NCBI GenBank assembly: GCA_025765595.1 | Contig: JAIVFH010000208.1 | Span: forward strand, 1 to 50,364 | Reading direction: 5' to 3' | Source: Obelidium mucronatum | Lineage: Eukaryota > Chytridiomycota > Chytridiomycetes > Chytridiales > Chytriomycetaceae | Length of the DNA: 50,364 nucleotides | Shown: piece by piece, positions 1-10,043 of the stretch | Layout: each line of letters opens with the position of its first letter | Position numbering within the stretch: position 1 is the stretch's first letter | Notes under the pieces: model-generated | What the model saw: the letters and a program-made list of their open reading frames with translations, nothing else | Database searches by the model: none | Told to the model about the DNA's origin: nothing | Made by a program: the position numbers and the translations under genes

Positions 1-12
1 TATGGAATTAAG

Positions 13-1914
13 TTACTTGACTGGTAGTCTTCGTAGAGTATGAAGCAGCCAAAGACTGGTACTTAGTAGTAGCAAACTGCCCGATTGATGAGCTGCAGCC
101 AAGGGAACAGGAACAAAATTCAAGAGTGTGGTAATTCCAAGTGTGACCTTTTTTGTAGAAAGTTGCGGATTCAGATACAAGATGATATAGAATAAACGAA
201 GTAAAAAGAAAGACCTGTAATGCAGTGACACCAAGAAGGGCATTGGTAGCAATTCTAGTGCTTTTTGGCAAAGAGAAACGACGCGAAAAGACCCATAGAC
301 CCGCAACAGCCGCTGTAGTTGTCATTGCCAAAACACGATGGTTGAATTGAACGGCAGATGCGTTTTCAAGCAAGTTTCTCCATTTCGGGATAGGCTTTTC
401 CATGACTGTAGGATCACTCAATGCCCACATGTCTGACGGCATTAGTCCTTCACCCATGAATGGAAACTCGTTGTAGACGAGACCGGCGTCTAGGCCAGCA
501 ACAAAGGCGCCCGAGAAGGCAGTGAGAAGGACTAGAGCAGCAATTTGGTGCGTAGACATTGCAAATGCTCTCATTCCAGGTACTTTTAAAAGAGTTGTGA
601 TTTGCTATGCATTGTTGTTTGTTGTTGTTGTTTTGATTGAGTGTTGTGATTGACTTGTTGAGAGTGTGTAGAGAGAGATGATGCCGAAATGGAATACCGC
701 CTTCGGCGGTGAAACTTCGCCTTCGGCGAAACAAAACACCGCCTTCGGCGGTAGGGATCCGCCTTCGGCGGCAAGACACACTGCCTCCGGCAGTGAAACT
801 TCGCCTTCGGCGAAACAAAACACCGCCTTCGGCGGTGGGATTCCGCCTTCGGCGGCAAGACACACTGCCTTCGGCAGTGAAACTTTGCCTTCGGCAAACC
901 GAAACACCGCCTTCGGCGGTGAGATCAAACCTCAGAAATCAAACGAGCACTCCTTGAAGAAGTCCTCAAAATCTCAAACCCAGTCAACAAAAGAATCGAG
1001 TAAATAACAAAAGCGGAACCCAAATGAGCGGCCAACCAATACTGAGAAACGCCATGAAAAGATTTTGCATCCATCAATTCCTGTCTTAGACCACTCTTTA
1101 CCATGTACCAACCCAAAACACCTTGACCACCAATCAAGAAAGCAACAAGAATGGATCTGTTGCGAATTGATTTCGACATGTATCCACGGGAAGCAAAGTA
1201 AAGACCAGGTAGGATAAAGGAGAGACCAATAAAGCGACCGAGCATTCTGTGACCCCATTCCATATAAAAGATGAACTTGAATTCCGGGAGTGTAATGTTA
1301 TGGTTGAGACTGTAGAGAAAGAGATTACTAAAGAAGTGACAAGTCGGTAGAAACAAAAAAAAAAAAAAAAAAAAAAAAACACTCAACAGCTTGTATTCGG
1401 GAAACAGCTTGTACTTTTCGAATTCCACCAGCCATTCTTCTTCGGTGCGCGGCGGCTTCATGCCCTTGATGAGATTCCACTCTGTGATGGACAGACCGGA
1501 CTCGGTCAGACGCGTGACGCCGCCGACGGCCACGATGGCAAAGACCAGGGCGGCGCAGAACAGGTACCAGTAGGCGACGGCGCGATGCGTTTCCGGTTCG
1601 CGTTCGTTTGTGGAGAGTGTAGCGCTTGATGCCGATCGCGCCTGGATCACCGACGGCGTCTGAATCGCCGACTGGATCACAGACTGCGCGTTGATCCGCG
1701 CCAGCGTCGGACGCGCGGCGGCTGTGGGCCACTGCGTCGCTGTCACCGACGAAGACGACGACGACGACGACGAAGCAAGGCGGGCGCCTCGAAGCGGACT
1801 CAGCGACAGCGCGCCGCAGCTGAACGCAGACGCAGCCGCTGCGCCGAGCGAGAGCCGCATTCCACTCGGCGTTCGGACGGGAAGAAGCCGGCGGAGGCAC
1901 AGCGAGGGAAACAT
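13..1914 (-). CDS. COX15: COX15, heme A synthase, mitochondrial (4 exons)
   Basis: Converts heme O to heme A for cytochrome c oxidase in the mitochondrial inner membrane (family knowledge). Exons on minus: 1914 to about 1382, 1309-931, 604-215 and 147-13 (TAA). Landmarks are the presequence MFPSLCLRRLLPVRTPSG (hence the 1914 start; an in-frame ATG at 1962 lacks this character), VGGVTRLTESGLSITEW, the FKFIFYMEWGHRMLGR histidine region, SGAFVAGLDAGLVYN and PLAAAHQSGSLLLL near the C-terminus, all typical of COX15, with several hydrophobic helices. Intron 605-930 is phase 0 and holds a hairpin cluster; intron 148-214 is phase 0. The first intron (about 1310-1382) contains 25 A on plus. No GT-AG choice there keeps frame between YKLL and NHNITLPEF, so one base is probably wrong or the splice is unusual. 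Identification is secure; that junction is not. Confidence 0.93.
696..920. repeat. Cluster of 11 short GC-rich hairpins inside COX15 intron 2
   Basis: Eleven near-perfect inverted repeats around a GCCTTCGGC core lie at about 696-710, 716-730, 738-752, 759-771, 780-794, 800-814, 822-836, 843-855, 864-878, 884-898 and 906-920. Arms differ but change in complementary pairs: ACCGCC/GGCGGT, TTCGCC/GGCGAA, ACTGCC/GGCAGT, TTTGCC/GGCAAA. Spacers are A-rich (for example AAACAAAACA). The cluster is bounded by intron 605-930 of COX15. It resembles in style the hairpin elements known from some fungal organelle genomes, but origin and function are unknown. Confidence 0.9.
1355..1379. repeat. 25-bp poly-A homopolymer in COX15 intron 1
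   Basis: An uninterrupted run of 25 A on plus (T in the transcript) sits just inside the 5' splice site of COX15 intron 1. It is a likely site of length error or polymorphism. Confidence 0.95.
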
Positions 1915-2065
1915 GTTGTTGCTTTGTCTTGCGTTTTTCAAAGAGATTTCTATCCAGTGCAAATCGACAATGACTCACAGTATATTATTTAACAAACATA
2001 CAAACAAAAAATAAATGAGGCTATGAAAAGAAAATAAAAAGATTTAGAGAAGCGATCGAGTCGAG

Positions 2066-2989
2066 TTATTCTACTTGTACACAAATAAACCGCGGTTTCT
2101 TGTGCAACGCCGACGTCTCTCTTTTATCAACTTCAATTGCAGAGTCTTGTTCTTGTTCTTGAAATGAGGCAATAGTTGTATCGATCGATTTCTGGTCAAT
2201 TGATGACCCTGACTGATGATAGTATGAGGTACAGCATGATTCAAATTCGCTACTTTCTCTGGAACAAAACCTGCGAGCTTCATTTTCTGTTTTGAAGCCA
2301 CAGTTTTCAGACTCCATGCTTTCCGCAACAATACAGGATGATGATGAGCTTGGAGAACTACTAGTCAAAGAAACACTTGTGTCTTCGAGTTCGTCGATAT
2401 TCTCCTCAGCCATGTACTGACTCATTTGACGCACATATCCAATAAAGGATTGAGAATAGTCATTGACGCCATTTGGACAAGCGATTGGATCTGCAAAGAC
2501 AGAATCCCAGCTATCAATGAAGGAATCCATGGTCTGTTTACAGAGAGGAACCACAGTCCCTCGACGATTGCATGATGATGATGATGATGCTTCTGGTCCA
2601 TACGCAACACCCATTCCCACAAAGTATCCACATAGGCTGGATTGAAGGTATTGCAGGCCTGTTCCGTCCCAGCCAGTGCATCCATAGTAATCTGGACTAC
2701 GCATGATCTCACCAAATGTATATTGATTGTTTCTAGTGTCGATTGAACTGGTCATGTACTCATCGAACGACCTAATGTCAGTAATTGGAAGTCCAGCTGG
2801 AATGTATGCATTGAAGCCTGAAAACACAACTGCATCAAAACATCAACCCACATCTCAAAGTCTATAAAAAAAAAAAAACATACTCTGAAAAGCTGGACAG
2901 AGAGTGCTATTTGCCAGACTGAGGCAAGCCATCAGATTCAACGAAAGAATTAAAAGTAAATATTTAAATAAAAAACAATTTAAAATCAT
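2066..2989 (-). CDS. Unrecognised putative secreted cysteine-containing protein (2 exons, 285 aa)
   Basis: Not recognised. Exons 2989-2884 and 2817-2066 join through a canonical GTATG...TTTTCAG intron, with a serine codon split cleanly across it; the stop is at 2066-2068. From the ATG at 2989 the N-terminus MILNCFLFKYLLLILSLNL is strongly hydrophobic and signal-peptide-like. This DNA is very T-rich, which favours hydrophobic codons, so the ATG at 2932 (MACLSLANSTLCPAF) is an alternative. The first 180 residues contain spaced cysteines and aromatic residues (YYGCTGWDG, SLCGYFVGMG, DPIACPNG). The tail is Ser/Glu/Gln-rich and probably disordered. It lies 151 bp upstream of the COX15 ATG on the same strand and head-to-head with SGT. 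Real coding is supported by the clean splice; function is unknown. Confidence 0.6.
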
Positions 2990-2990
2990 G
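2932..2990. promoter_or_regulatory. AT-rich bidirectional start region shared by two divergent genes
   Basis: The SGT start ATG (2988-2990, plus) and the furthest upstream ATG of the minus-strand gene (2989-2987) share the palindrome CATG. The DNA just left of them is extremely AT-rich and includes TATTTAAATA at 2961-2970. If the minus gene begins instead at 2932, this 55-bp strip is the whole intergenic promoter. Transcription starts are not visible; the call is inference from gene geometry. Confidence 0.35.
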
Positions 2991-4603
2991 GCCCCAGCAA
3001 AAGACCCAAAGCGTTTAGCGTTCGCAATCTGTGAATTCTTGAAGGAGTCAGTTGCCGACAAGTCATCCGATGATGCTGAGAGCATGGAAGGTGGAGTGGA
3101 ACAATCCCCCTCTTCACCACCAACAACCAACGCTCAAGTTTTTTTTTTGACACATGAAATCAACAATCGTCAGTTGCCATTCAGGTCATCAGCGACTCTT
3201 TTGGATTTGACTTTTCCGACGAATCTCAGCAGAAAGCTCTCTCCATCAAACCAGCTGGATTGGCAACTATTTTCGATGTTTTTGTAAACACCCAAAAGAA
3301 GGTTGCAGAAGCCAAGGTAAGCTTACAACTTGTCTGTTTTTTTGTATATTTCTTTTCACTTATCGTCAATTGTTTATTTGATTGCCAGGGTAACCACAAG
3401 GAGGTTCGTTTTTCAGTCTTGCAAGTTTTTGAAGTTTGGCTGGCGATATCTGATTGGATCGTTGCCTCTTCCCTTTACAAAAACAAGAAACTTACTGTAT
3501 CCTTGTTTCTGTTTTATTATTGTTATTAAAATTAGGGCGATGATTCTAAGGCTCAAGCTGAAGCTGCAAAGGCGGTTGGAAACAAGTTGATGGCTGAGAA
3601 AAAGTACCAGGCTGCTATTGCTAAATACACTGAGGCGATCGAATTGGACGGATCCAATGCTGTTTATTACGCCAACAGGTAACATGGTTTTTTTTTTCCG
3701 TTGTACCCATCACGTTTGACACACCTGGTTCTTTTTTTTTTTGCCCCCATTGCGTCCGATAAAAGAGCTGCAGCATACAGTCAAGATGGTGACCACGCTA
3801 ACGCTGTCGAAGATTCCAAGCGTGCTATTGAGGCTGATCCAGATTACAGCAAAGCTTACTCTCGTATGGGGTACGTTGGTTCAAAAAAAAATAGAGTTCT
3901 GATGAATACTATTGTTTTTTTTTTCTGCAATAGTCACGCTTACTTCTGCCTTGGAAACTACACGGATGCTATTGAAGCTTACGAAATGGGTCTCAAGTTG
4001 GATCCTACAAATGCAGCCATGAAGCAGTCCCTTGCTTCAGCCAAGGGAAAAGTAGGAGAAATTGGCGCTGCGTCATCATCTAGATCTGCTCCTTCTTCTG
4101 CTGCTGCAGGGAACCCGTTTGCTGGAATGGGAGGAGGTGCTGGAGGAATGCCAGACCTTGGTTCCATGTTGAGTAACCCAGAGTTCATGAAGATGGGTGA
4201 GTTCAACAATTATTTTTTTTTTCCCTGACTAATGAGAGCCCATATTGTAGCTTCAAACATGATGCAAAACCCTGCCATCAGTGAAATGATGAAGAACCCC
4301 AAAGTAGCTGAGATGGCCCAAAGTGAGCGACACCATATTCTGCAAACGATCGATTTATTAATTTATTCGAACTTCTTTGTTTTTAGACATGATGAAGGAC
4401 CCATCTGCGTTGGCTGGAATGGTTCGTTTTCACTTCATGTTTTCGTCATAATTTTCGCTTAACGTTTTAATTAGATGTCCGACCCTGCAATGAGATCTCA
4501 ATTGGATGCATTAAGTGCTGCTGGTGGACTTCCAGGAGCACCAGCGCCAGCAGTCGGAGGCGGTTCGGGGGGAAGCGCCAAGAAGAACAAGAAGAAGAAG
4601 TAA
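2988..4603 (+). CDS. SGT2: SGT/SGTA-type small glutamine-rich TPR co-chaperone (8-9 exons, about 342-347 aa)
   Basis: A co-chaperone linking Hsp70/Hsp90 to tail-anchored protein delivery in the cytosol (family knowledge). Exons: 2988-3137, 3185-3316, probable micro-exon 3389-3403, 3536-3678, 3766-3870, 3934-4196, 4251-4322, 4387-4421, 4475-4603 (TAA). All junctions are GT-AG and in phase. The N-terminal dimerisation region (RLAFAICEFLKESV, then VISDSFGFDF) is followed by three TPRs (from GNKLMAEKKYQAAIAKYTEA through DYSKAYSRMGHAYFCLGNY to LKLDPTNAAMKQSLASAKGK). A Met/Gly/Asn-rich tail follows, with STI1-like NMMQNP and MMKDPS segments and the basic end AKKNKKKK. Length fits SGTA. Hip (ST13) has similar parts, but the N-terminal segment favours SGT. 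The frame is intact. Confidence 0.88.
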
Positions 4604-4814
4604 ATCGTTTGTGTGAAGATGAGATGACTTGATGGAAGTGAACACTGCCTCTTTTTAAATAAAAATAACTGGGTTGTTCAGTTCAAAGTGCTATGCTGAA
4701 ATCCCAAACAAAAAAAAAGAGCATCATGTTCCACGTCTTTGAAGTTCTCGAAGGGAAGAAAGAAATTCAACTCGAAATCCCTTTCAAAAAAACTGCCCAC
4801 AAGCAAAGTTTTAG

Positions 4815-7578
4815 ATGGATCAAACACTCATCCAGACAATTAATAAGCTGCAAGATGCGTTTAATACGGTCAACGTGGCCAATCCAATCGACTTGCCTCA
4901 GGTGAATTCCATAAGGTGTCTACATGCCGTTATTAAACTTTGACACACCCACCCACCCCGTCACCCCTCCCACGAACGTGAACCATGGAACTCTAGATTG
5001 CTGTAGTCGGAAGTCAGAGTAGTGGAAAGTCGTCTGTTCTCGAGAACATTGTTGGACGAGACTTCTTGCCTCGAGGTGTTTTTAAAATATTATTGGGGTG
5101 GTCTATTTAAAAATGCAAGCTAAACCAAATCCCCTGTTGGGACACCGTTGCAGGTTCTGGAATTGTGACTCGGCGTCCACTTGTACTTCAATTGATCAAT
5201 CGTCCTAATTCAAAGGGCGAAGTTGGGGGCGTTGCCGGCCACGCAGAGGGAAAATCCACCACCTCCACAACAACAGCTAAATCGGGAGAAATCGAAGAGT
5301 GGGGAGAGTTTTTGCATATTCCAGGGAAAAAGTTTGCCGATTTCAACGAGATCCGGGCCGAGATTGAACGTGAAACGGAAAACAAGGTGCAAACACACAC
5401 ACACACTTTTTTTTGTCTCCCCTTTTCAATGCGATAGGCTCATACCACTTATGAACCAAAAAAAAATAGGTTGGGAAAAATGCTGGTGTCTCACCTCAAC
5501 CAATCAATCTCAGAATCTACTCTCCCCAATGTGCTCACTTTGACTCTTATTGACTTGCCTGGTTTGACGAAAGTCGCTGTTGGGGATCAACCCAAAGACA
5601 TTGAGCGTCTCATCAAGGATATGATCATGAAATTTATTACGAAGCCGAACTGTATCATTCTTTCAGTGACAGCAGCCAACACCGATTTAGGCCAATTCAG
5701 ATGGGTTGAAGCTTGCCCGTGAAGTCGACCCTGACGGTGTGAGAACGATTGGTGTGCTGACCAAGATTGATTTAATGGATCCTGGAACGGATGTCGTTGA
5801 TATTTTGGCTGGTCGCATTATTCCTTTGAGATTGGGTAAGGAAACGGGAAATGAAAGAGAAAAAGAACGACTGCCTAAATGCTGTCGTCGAAATATAAGG
5901 CTACGTTCCTGTCGTTAACCGTGGCCAGAGAGATATTGAAAACAACAAAAAGATTTCTCTTGCACTGGATGCCGAGAAGAACTTTTTCGAAAACCATCAG
6001 TCGTATCGCAGCAAGGCGCAGTACTGCGGTACCCCTTTCTTGGCGAGAAAGCTGAATTTGGTAAATCATTAGTGTATCTCTTTTTTCTCTGTCGTCTAAT
6101 CAAGACCGGGAATTTTTTGTGGATTGTAGATTTTGATGCACCACATCAAAAATACGTTACCTGAGATCAAAGCAAAGATTGGAGCAGGCCTTGCGAAATA
6201 CCAGCAGGAGTTGGCTCAACTTGGAGACCCGATGGGCGTTGAAGAAGACTTGAGAGTAATAACTCTTTGTTGCGTTGTTTATCGGTTATTTTTTCTCATC
6301 TTGCATTTTATAGTCCAACGTGATTCTCAACGTTATTACTGAGTTTACCAATGAATATCGCAGTGTTCTTGAAGGAACGTCGAACGATATCTCTGCTGAT
6401 GAATTGAGTGGAGGTGCTCGTATCAGTTTCGTGTTTCACGAGATTTTTGTTGGTGCTATTCGTACAATGGATCCTTTTGATCAAATCAAGGATGTGGAAA
6501 TTCGTACTATTCTTTACAACTCTTCGGTACGTTAATTTTTCTCGGTCCAACCCCCACTGAAATTGGTTGTTAGGGATCTGCCCCGTCTCTTTTTGTCGGA
6601 ACAGCCGCATTTGAAGTTCTTGTAAAGCAGCAAATCAAACGTCTTGAAGACCCAGGATTAAAATGTGTTTCCATGGTGTACGACGAGCTTGTACGAATCT
6701 TGAATCGCTTACTGCAGAAACCAGTTTTCAAACGATTCCCCGAACTTCGCGAGCGGCTGTACAATGTCGTCATTGGTTTTTTCAAAAAGTGCATGAGTCC
6801 CACAAACAAGTTGGTTTCAGATTTGATTGCCTCTGAGGCAACATATGTGAACACAGGCCATCCTGACTTTATTCCGGGACACAAGGTATTTCCCTGTGGA
6901 AATTTTGTATAAAGGTCAAGCTTATTCCTGTCTGTCTGTCTTTTAAGGCAATGAGCATTGTTGCTGAACGTGTTGCCGCTCAAAAAGCCGGAATCATTGG
7001 TGCAGTAACAGCGAACTTGAATGACCCAAAGAATCCAAATGCGTCAGCCAATCGCGGAAGCACCGCCAGTCCACAGCCACCCCCGCGTGATCCCCAATTG
7101 GACCTGTTGAACCAAGGACAGCAAGACGCCAGCTTCTTTTCGAGTTTCTTTGCCAAGAAAAAGAAGCCAGGTGTCCTCGAAAACGTAAGCTTTTTTTTGA
7201 CTTCTTTTTTTGACTTCTTTTTTTTGAAGCTTCTGCTGATGTATTTTTCTTTCTGTTCAGCCTCCAGCAGTCTTGAAGGCTTCAGGAAACCCTTCAGAGC
7301 GAGAATACATGGAAATGGAAGTTATCAAGCTGCTCCTCCTTTCCTATTACTCAATCGTAAAGCGTACAGTTGCTGACTTGGTTCCAAAGGCAATCATGTT
7401 GAATCTTGTGACGCGTACAAAAGAAGACCTTCAACGAGAGCTTCTAGCTGAGTTGTACAAAAAGGATGTATTTGATGAAGCTCTGAAAGAGTCAGACCAG
7501 ACTGTAGCAAGAAGGAAGGAATGCAAAGGAATGATTGCAGCCTATCAAACTGCGGATGAGATTATTTCCAGTGTTTGA
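4815..7578 (+). CDS. VPS1: Vps1-type dynamin-related GTPase (10 exons, about 709 aa, two +1 frame slips in exon 4)
   Basis: A membrane-scission GTPase of vacuolar/endosomal and peroxisomal traffic (family knowledge). Exons: 4815-4901, 4997-5075, 5154-5386, 5470-5835, 5900-6060, 6130-6255, 6314-6526, 6574-6885, 6948-7184, 7261-7578. The start [16 protein letters not shown] matches Vps1 more than Dnm1. Visible are G1 GSQSSGKS, the [14 protein letters not shown] switch region, G3 DLPG, G4 TKIDL, the middle domain ([25 protein letters not shown]), a low-complexity insert near residues 530-580 ending FFAKKKKPG, and the GED ([28 protein letters not shown]). In exon 4 the frame needs removal of one C in 5523-5526 and one G at 5690-5691; both extend homopolymers. 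With both removed the coding length is exactly 2130 nt. Either these are assembly errors or the gene is freshly broken. Confidence 0.9.
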
Positions 7579-7823
7579 AGAATTTGGATATGGGATCATT
7601 TTTGCAATTGTGTGATTCAAGAATACAGCTTTGTACTCGTTTACATAAAATATCTTTCCAGAGACGGCTTGCACCATCATCAAATATTTCTAAAATTGAT
7701 TTAGGACAGCTTAGTTTTTTAAGCAGTATCAGAAAACAGAATAGTCATATGAAATGCGTGAAAAAAAAAGTTGTCCGAATATTGCTATTGAAACAAAACA
7801 AACACTCCCTTTCGCCACTATTT
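7579..7823. other. Non-coding stretch after VPS1
   Basis: About 245 bp between the VPS1 stop and the first M repeat. It is AT-rich and probably holds the VPS1 3' UTR. No gene is seen. Confidence 0.5.
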
Positions 7824-8519
7824 ACTAGAGACATATGCTCAGTCGCTTTGCTTCCTCACAGTGCAGGTTGCAACTCCAGAGAAATTAGGACTTAGTGGTA
7901 TGGCAACACTTGCAAGGAGAAAATTTCTTTTTAGGGGTGTTTGCAATAAGTCAGAATTTCTATTTTAATTGCTAGAACATTTAAAGAGGCTGTCTTCTTA
8001 CTTCCAAATTTAAAATCTTGGGGGATGACCAGAAGATGTCAAACAAGCCAAAAGCAGAAAGATGCTCATCATGAGTCTGCCTGCAATCCGTACTGCTTAC
8101 TAGGCATTAATCTTGCCTTGAGTCACTTCCTATTTTGCCTTCTTTTACAGCTTCCATGATTAGTGTTAGTTGTTGAAATCAAAGCTTATTCTGGTTTTCA
8201 GGTGGACAAGCATGACATGACAGCAGCCGTAATATTAAATGAGTAAAACATGATTACTCAGGTCAAAAAACTCTTCTTGAGACAGTTGTGTTGTCTGGAG
8301 TTACTTTGTTTCCAAGTCAATTTTCCTTTAATTGCCAGGGAAGCAACAGCTTGAACGTGTCCATTTTCTAAAAATAGAACTATTAAAAACCTCCTTCTTA
8401 ACCCTCAAACCATTTAAACAAAGTAGGAACATCTTTTCTATAAATAGAACTACAAGGAATTGGCCTTCAACCCCCTCAAACTCCCCCTTAACATGACAGG
8501 TTGACAAGCAACCTGCAAT
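7824..8519 (+). mobile_element. M-family non-autonomous repeat, copy M1 (about 700 bp, complete)
   Basis: Defined by comparison within the window: near-identical sequence recurs inverted at 19483-20187 and in part at 8930-9712, 23152-23253 and 24510-24802. Copies share the left end ACTAGAGACATA and the right end ACATGACAGGTTGACAAGC followed by AACCTGCAAT. The right end contains a CAGGTTG/CAACCTG hairpin, and TGCAGGTTGC near the left end is inverted relative to it. No ORF of substance. It is a MITE-like or other non-autonomous element; its class is unproven. Confidence 0.75.
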
Positions 8520-8757
8520 TTGTTTGCTATTAGGAGTGAAAAACAATAGTAGCGCTCCTATTAGGAGCAAAAAATCCGATTAGGAGCAATGAAAAAATGC
8601 GGTTTTTTCAATTAGCATTCCTGTTGGAGCCCCAATTGGGGCCAAATAGGCTCCGAATTGCTTTCAGTCCAATTCAGATCCGATTAGGAGTCCGAATCGG
8701 ACCCCGAATAGGACCCAAATTGGAGCCTGAATTGCGCGTGCCGCTCGGACTCCGGGC
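8520..8757. repeat. P-family degenerate palindromic repeat, copy P1
   Basis: A run of short, self-similar words such as TCCGATTAGGAG, CCGAATCGG and CCAATTGG, ending in GCGCGTGCCGCTCGGACTCC followed by GGGCTGA. The same word style and the same GAGCGGCACGCGC terminus recur in P3 (inverted) at about 25785, and the style recurs at 20636-20998. Low-complexity reading frames here are not taken as genes. Confidence 0.6.
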
Positions 8758-8929
8758 TGATATTCATAACCTTGAGCTGCATCTGTTATTTAAAATCTTG
8801 ATTAATGAACAGAAGATGTGGAAGGAGCTTGATAGCAAAGCCAACAGCACTACTGACAGATTGTCCTCGTGACTGCAATGGGTGCTGCTTATATAGCATT
8901 GATCCTCTTCTTAATTTGTGTCTTTCATA

Positions 8930-9712
8930 ATTGGCTTAAAACATGCTCACTCCAGTCCAAAAAACCCTTCTTCAAGACAGTTGAATATTTATGTGTTTGA
9001 TTACGTGTAAATATTGTTTCTAACTCCGTTTTCTGTTAATTGTCAGGGAAGCAACATCTTGAACCTGTTCATTTTCTAAAAATAGAACTATTAAGAAGCC
9101 CCTTGTTAAGCCTCAAACCATTTAAACAAAGTAGGAACACTTTTTCTATAAATAGAACTACAAGGAATTGGCCTCCAACCCCCTCAAACTCCCCCTTAAG
9201 GGGGGGTTCCAAGTAGATTTTTTTGATCCCCTTGGAGGAAAAAAAAGACATTTTTCATCCCCTTTCGACATTTTTCTCAAGGGGTGCATTTTGATCCCCT
9301 TGACAAAAAACAAAAAAGTATCAACAAACATGACACCGCGAAAGAAGTCCAAGATGGCCGGTCCAACAAAAGATGAGCTCAGGGCTCAATTGGATGCAGC
9401 CCTGAAGCATGTCGCAAGTCTCACTGGTTATCAGGAAAGCGAAGCAGTTCGGTCAGTGTCCAAAGCCAATATACACCCCATCTACAGTCGCGACAATCAA
9501 TGCTGTGGTGACTGTAAAGGCTGCTGCGGCAACTGCAGTAGCTGCAGCTGTAGTAATACCAAATATCTCTGGGTTGTGGGACATGTTTATTTTCCCGTCC
9601 CAAGTGGTGGGGCGGGCATTTTCTGATCCCTTTTCCAAAAGAAAGAAAAAAATTGGCGGGAGCACTTGGAACCCCCCCTAACATGACAGGTTGACAAGCA
9701 ACCTGCAATCTC
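8930..9712 (+). mobile_element. M-family repeat, copy M2 (5'-truncated, interrupted)
   Basis: The right half of M (AACATGCTCACTCCAG onward, then the CTATAAATAGAACTACAAGG region) ends at the standard hairpin terminus ACATGACAGGTTGACAAGC. It is split between 9198 and 9679 by a smaller element with perfect TIRs. The uninterrupted counterpart in M1 reads CCCCCTTAACATGACAGG, which shows the target site. Confidence 0.7.
9199..9678. mobile_element. TA-flanked element with 15-bp perfect TIRs (Tc1/mariner-like, non-autonomous)
   Basis: Terminal inverted repeats GGGGGGGTTCCAAGT (9200-9214) and ACTTGGAACCCCCCC (9664-9678) are flanked by TA (9197-9198 and 9679-9680). Insertion into the TTAA of an M element is visible against M1, so the TA is a duplicated target. 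The interior holds repeated GATCCCCTTG words and a short frame from 9330 beginning MTPRKKSKMAGPTKDEL, which may be a transposase or DNA-binding remnant. The family (ITm superfamily) is inferred from the TA target alone. Confidence 0.7.
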
Positions 9713-9847
9713 CAAGAAAAAAATCAAAGCTAGACCATCTTCAAAGCTGAAGTAATAAGATGGAGGTTCAAATTCGACGTGTCCTTTAATCTTTGTATCA
9801 CATAATCTGAACCCCATAATGTTTGTGTTTGACAGTAACAAAAACAT

Positions 9848-10014
9848 ATAAGCTCGTCAGGGTCCACAACCCTGGCACGGAAGGAACACCGTGGAATGAC
9901 GTGGAAGGGAGTGAACCACATTCGAGAGACCATATATTGATAGAAAAATTTTTGGGGTTTTCTTTTTCTCCATCTCGAATCGACGGAACCAACACTGGTT
10001 TCGTGTAAAACTGC
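9848..10014 (+). repeat. Ngaro terminal direct repeat A1
   Basis: 167 bp beginning ATAAGCTCGTCAGGGTCCAC and ending GTAAAACTGC, immediately upstream of gag. It recurs in direct orientation at 17886-18052 with about one mismatch (ACAACC versus ACGACC). It probably also contains the element's promoter and 5' UTR (inference). Confidence 0.9.
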
Positions 10015-10043
10015 TCTCCTAACGCTTCTACTACTTTTACACA

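Noticed and set aside
450..1007. Arg- or Pro-rich open frames over the hairpin cluster on both strands
   Set aside because: They are translations of the GCCTTCGGC palindromes, and the region is bounded by good COX15 splice sites.
2422..2715. His-rich frame (HHHHHH) antisense-frame shadow
   Set aside because: It overlaps the spliced minus-strand gene in another frame and comes from a Ser codon run.
5683..5695. Programmed +1 frameshift in VPS1 (TTTAGGC resembles the Ty1-type slippery context)
   Set aside because: A second unrelated +1 slip lies 165 bp upstream in the same exon; homopolymer error is simpler.
8597..8872. ORF over P1 with LGVRIGPRIGPKLEPEL-type repeats
   Set aside because: Periodic translation of degenerate palindromic words; the same pattern appears in P2 and P3 in unrelated frames.
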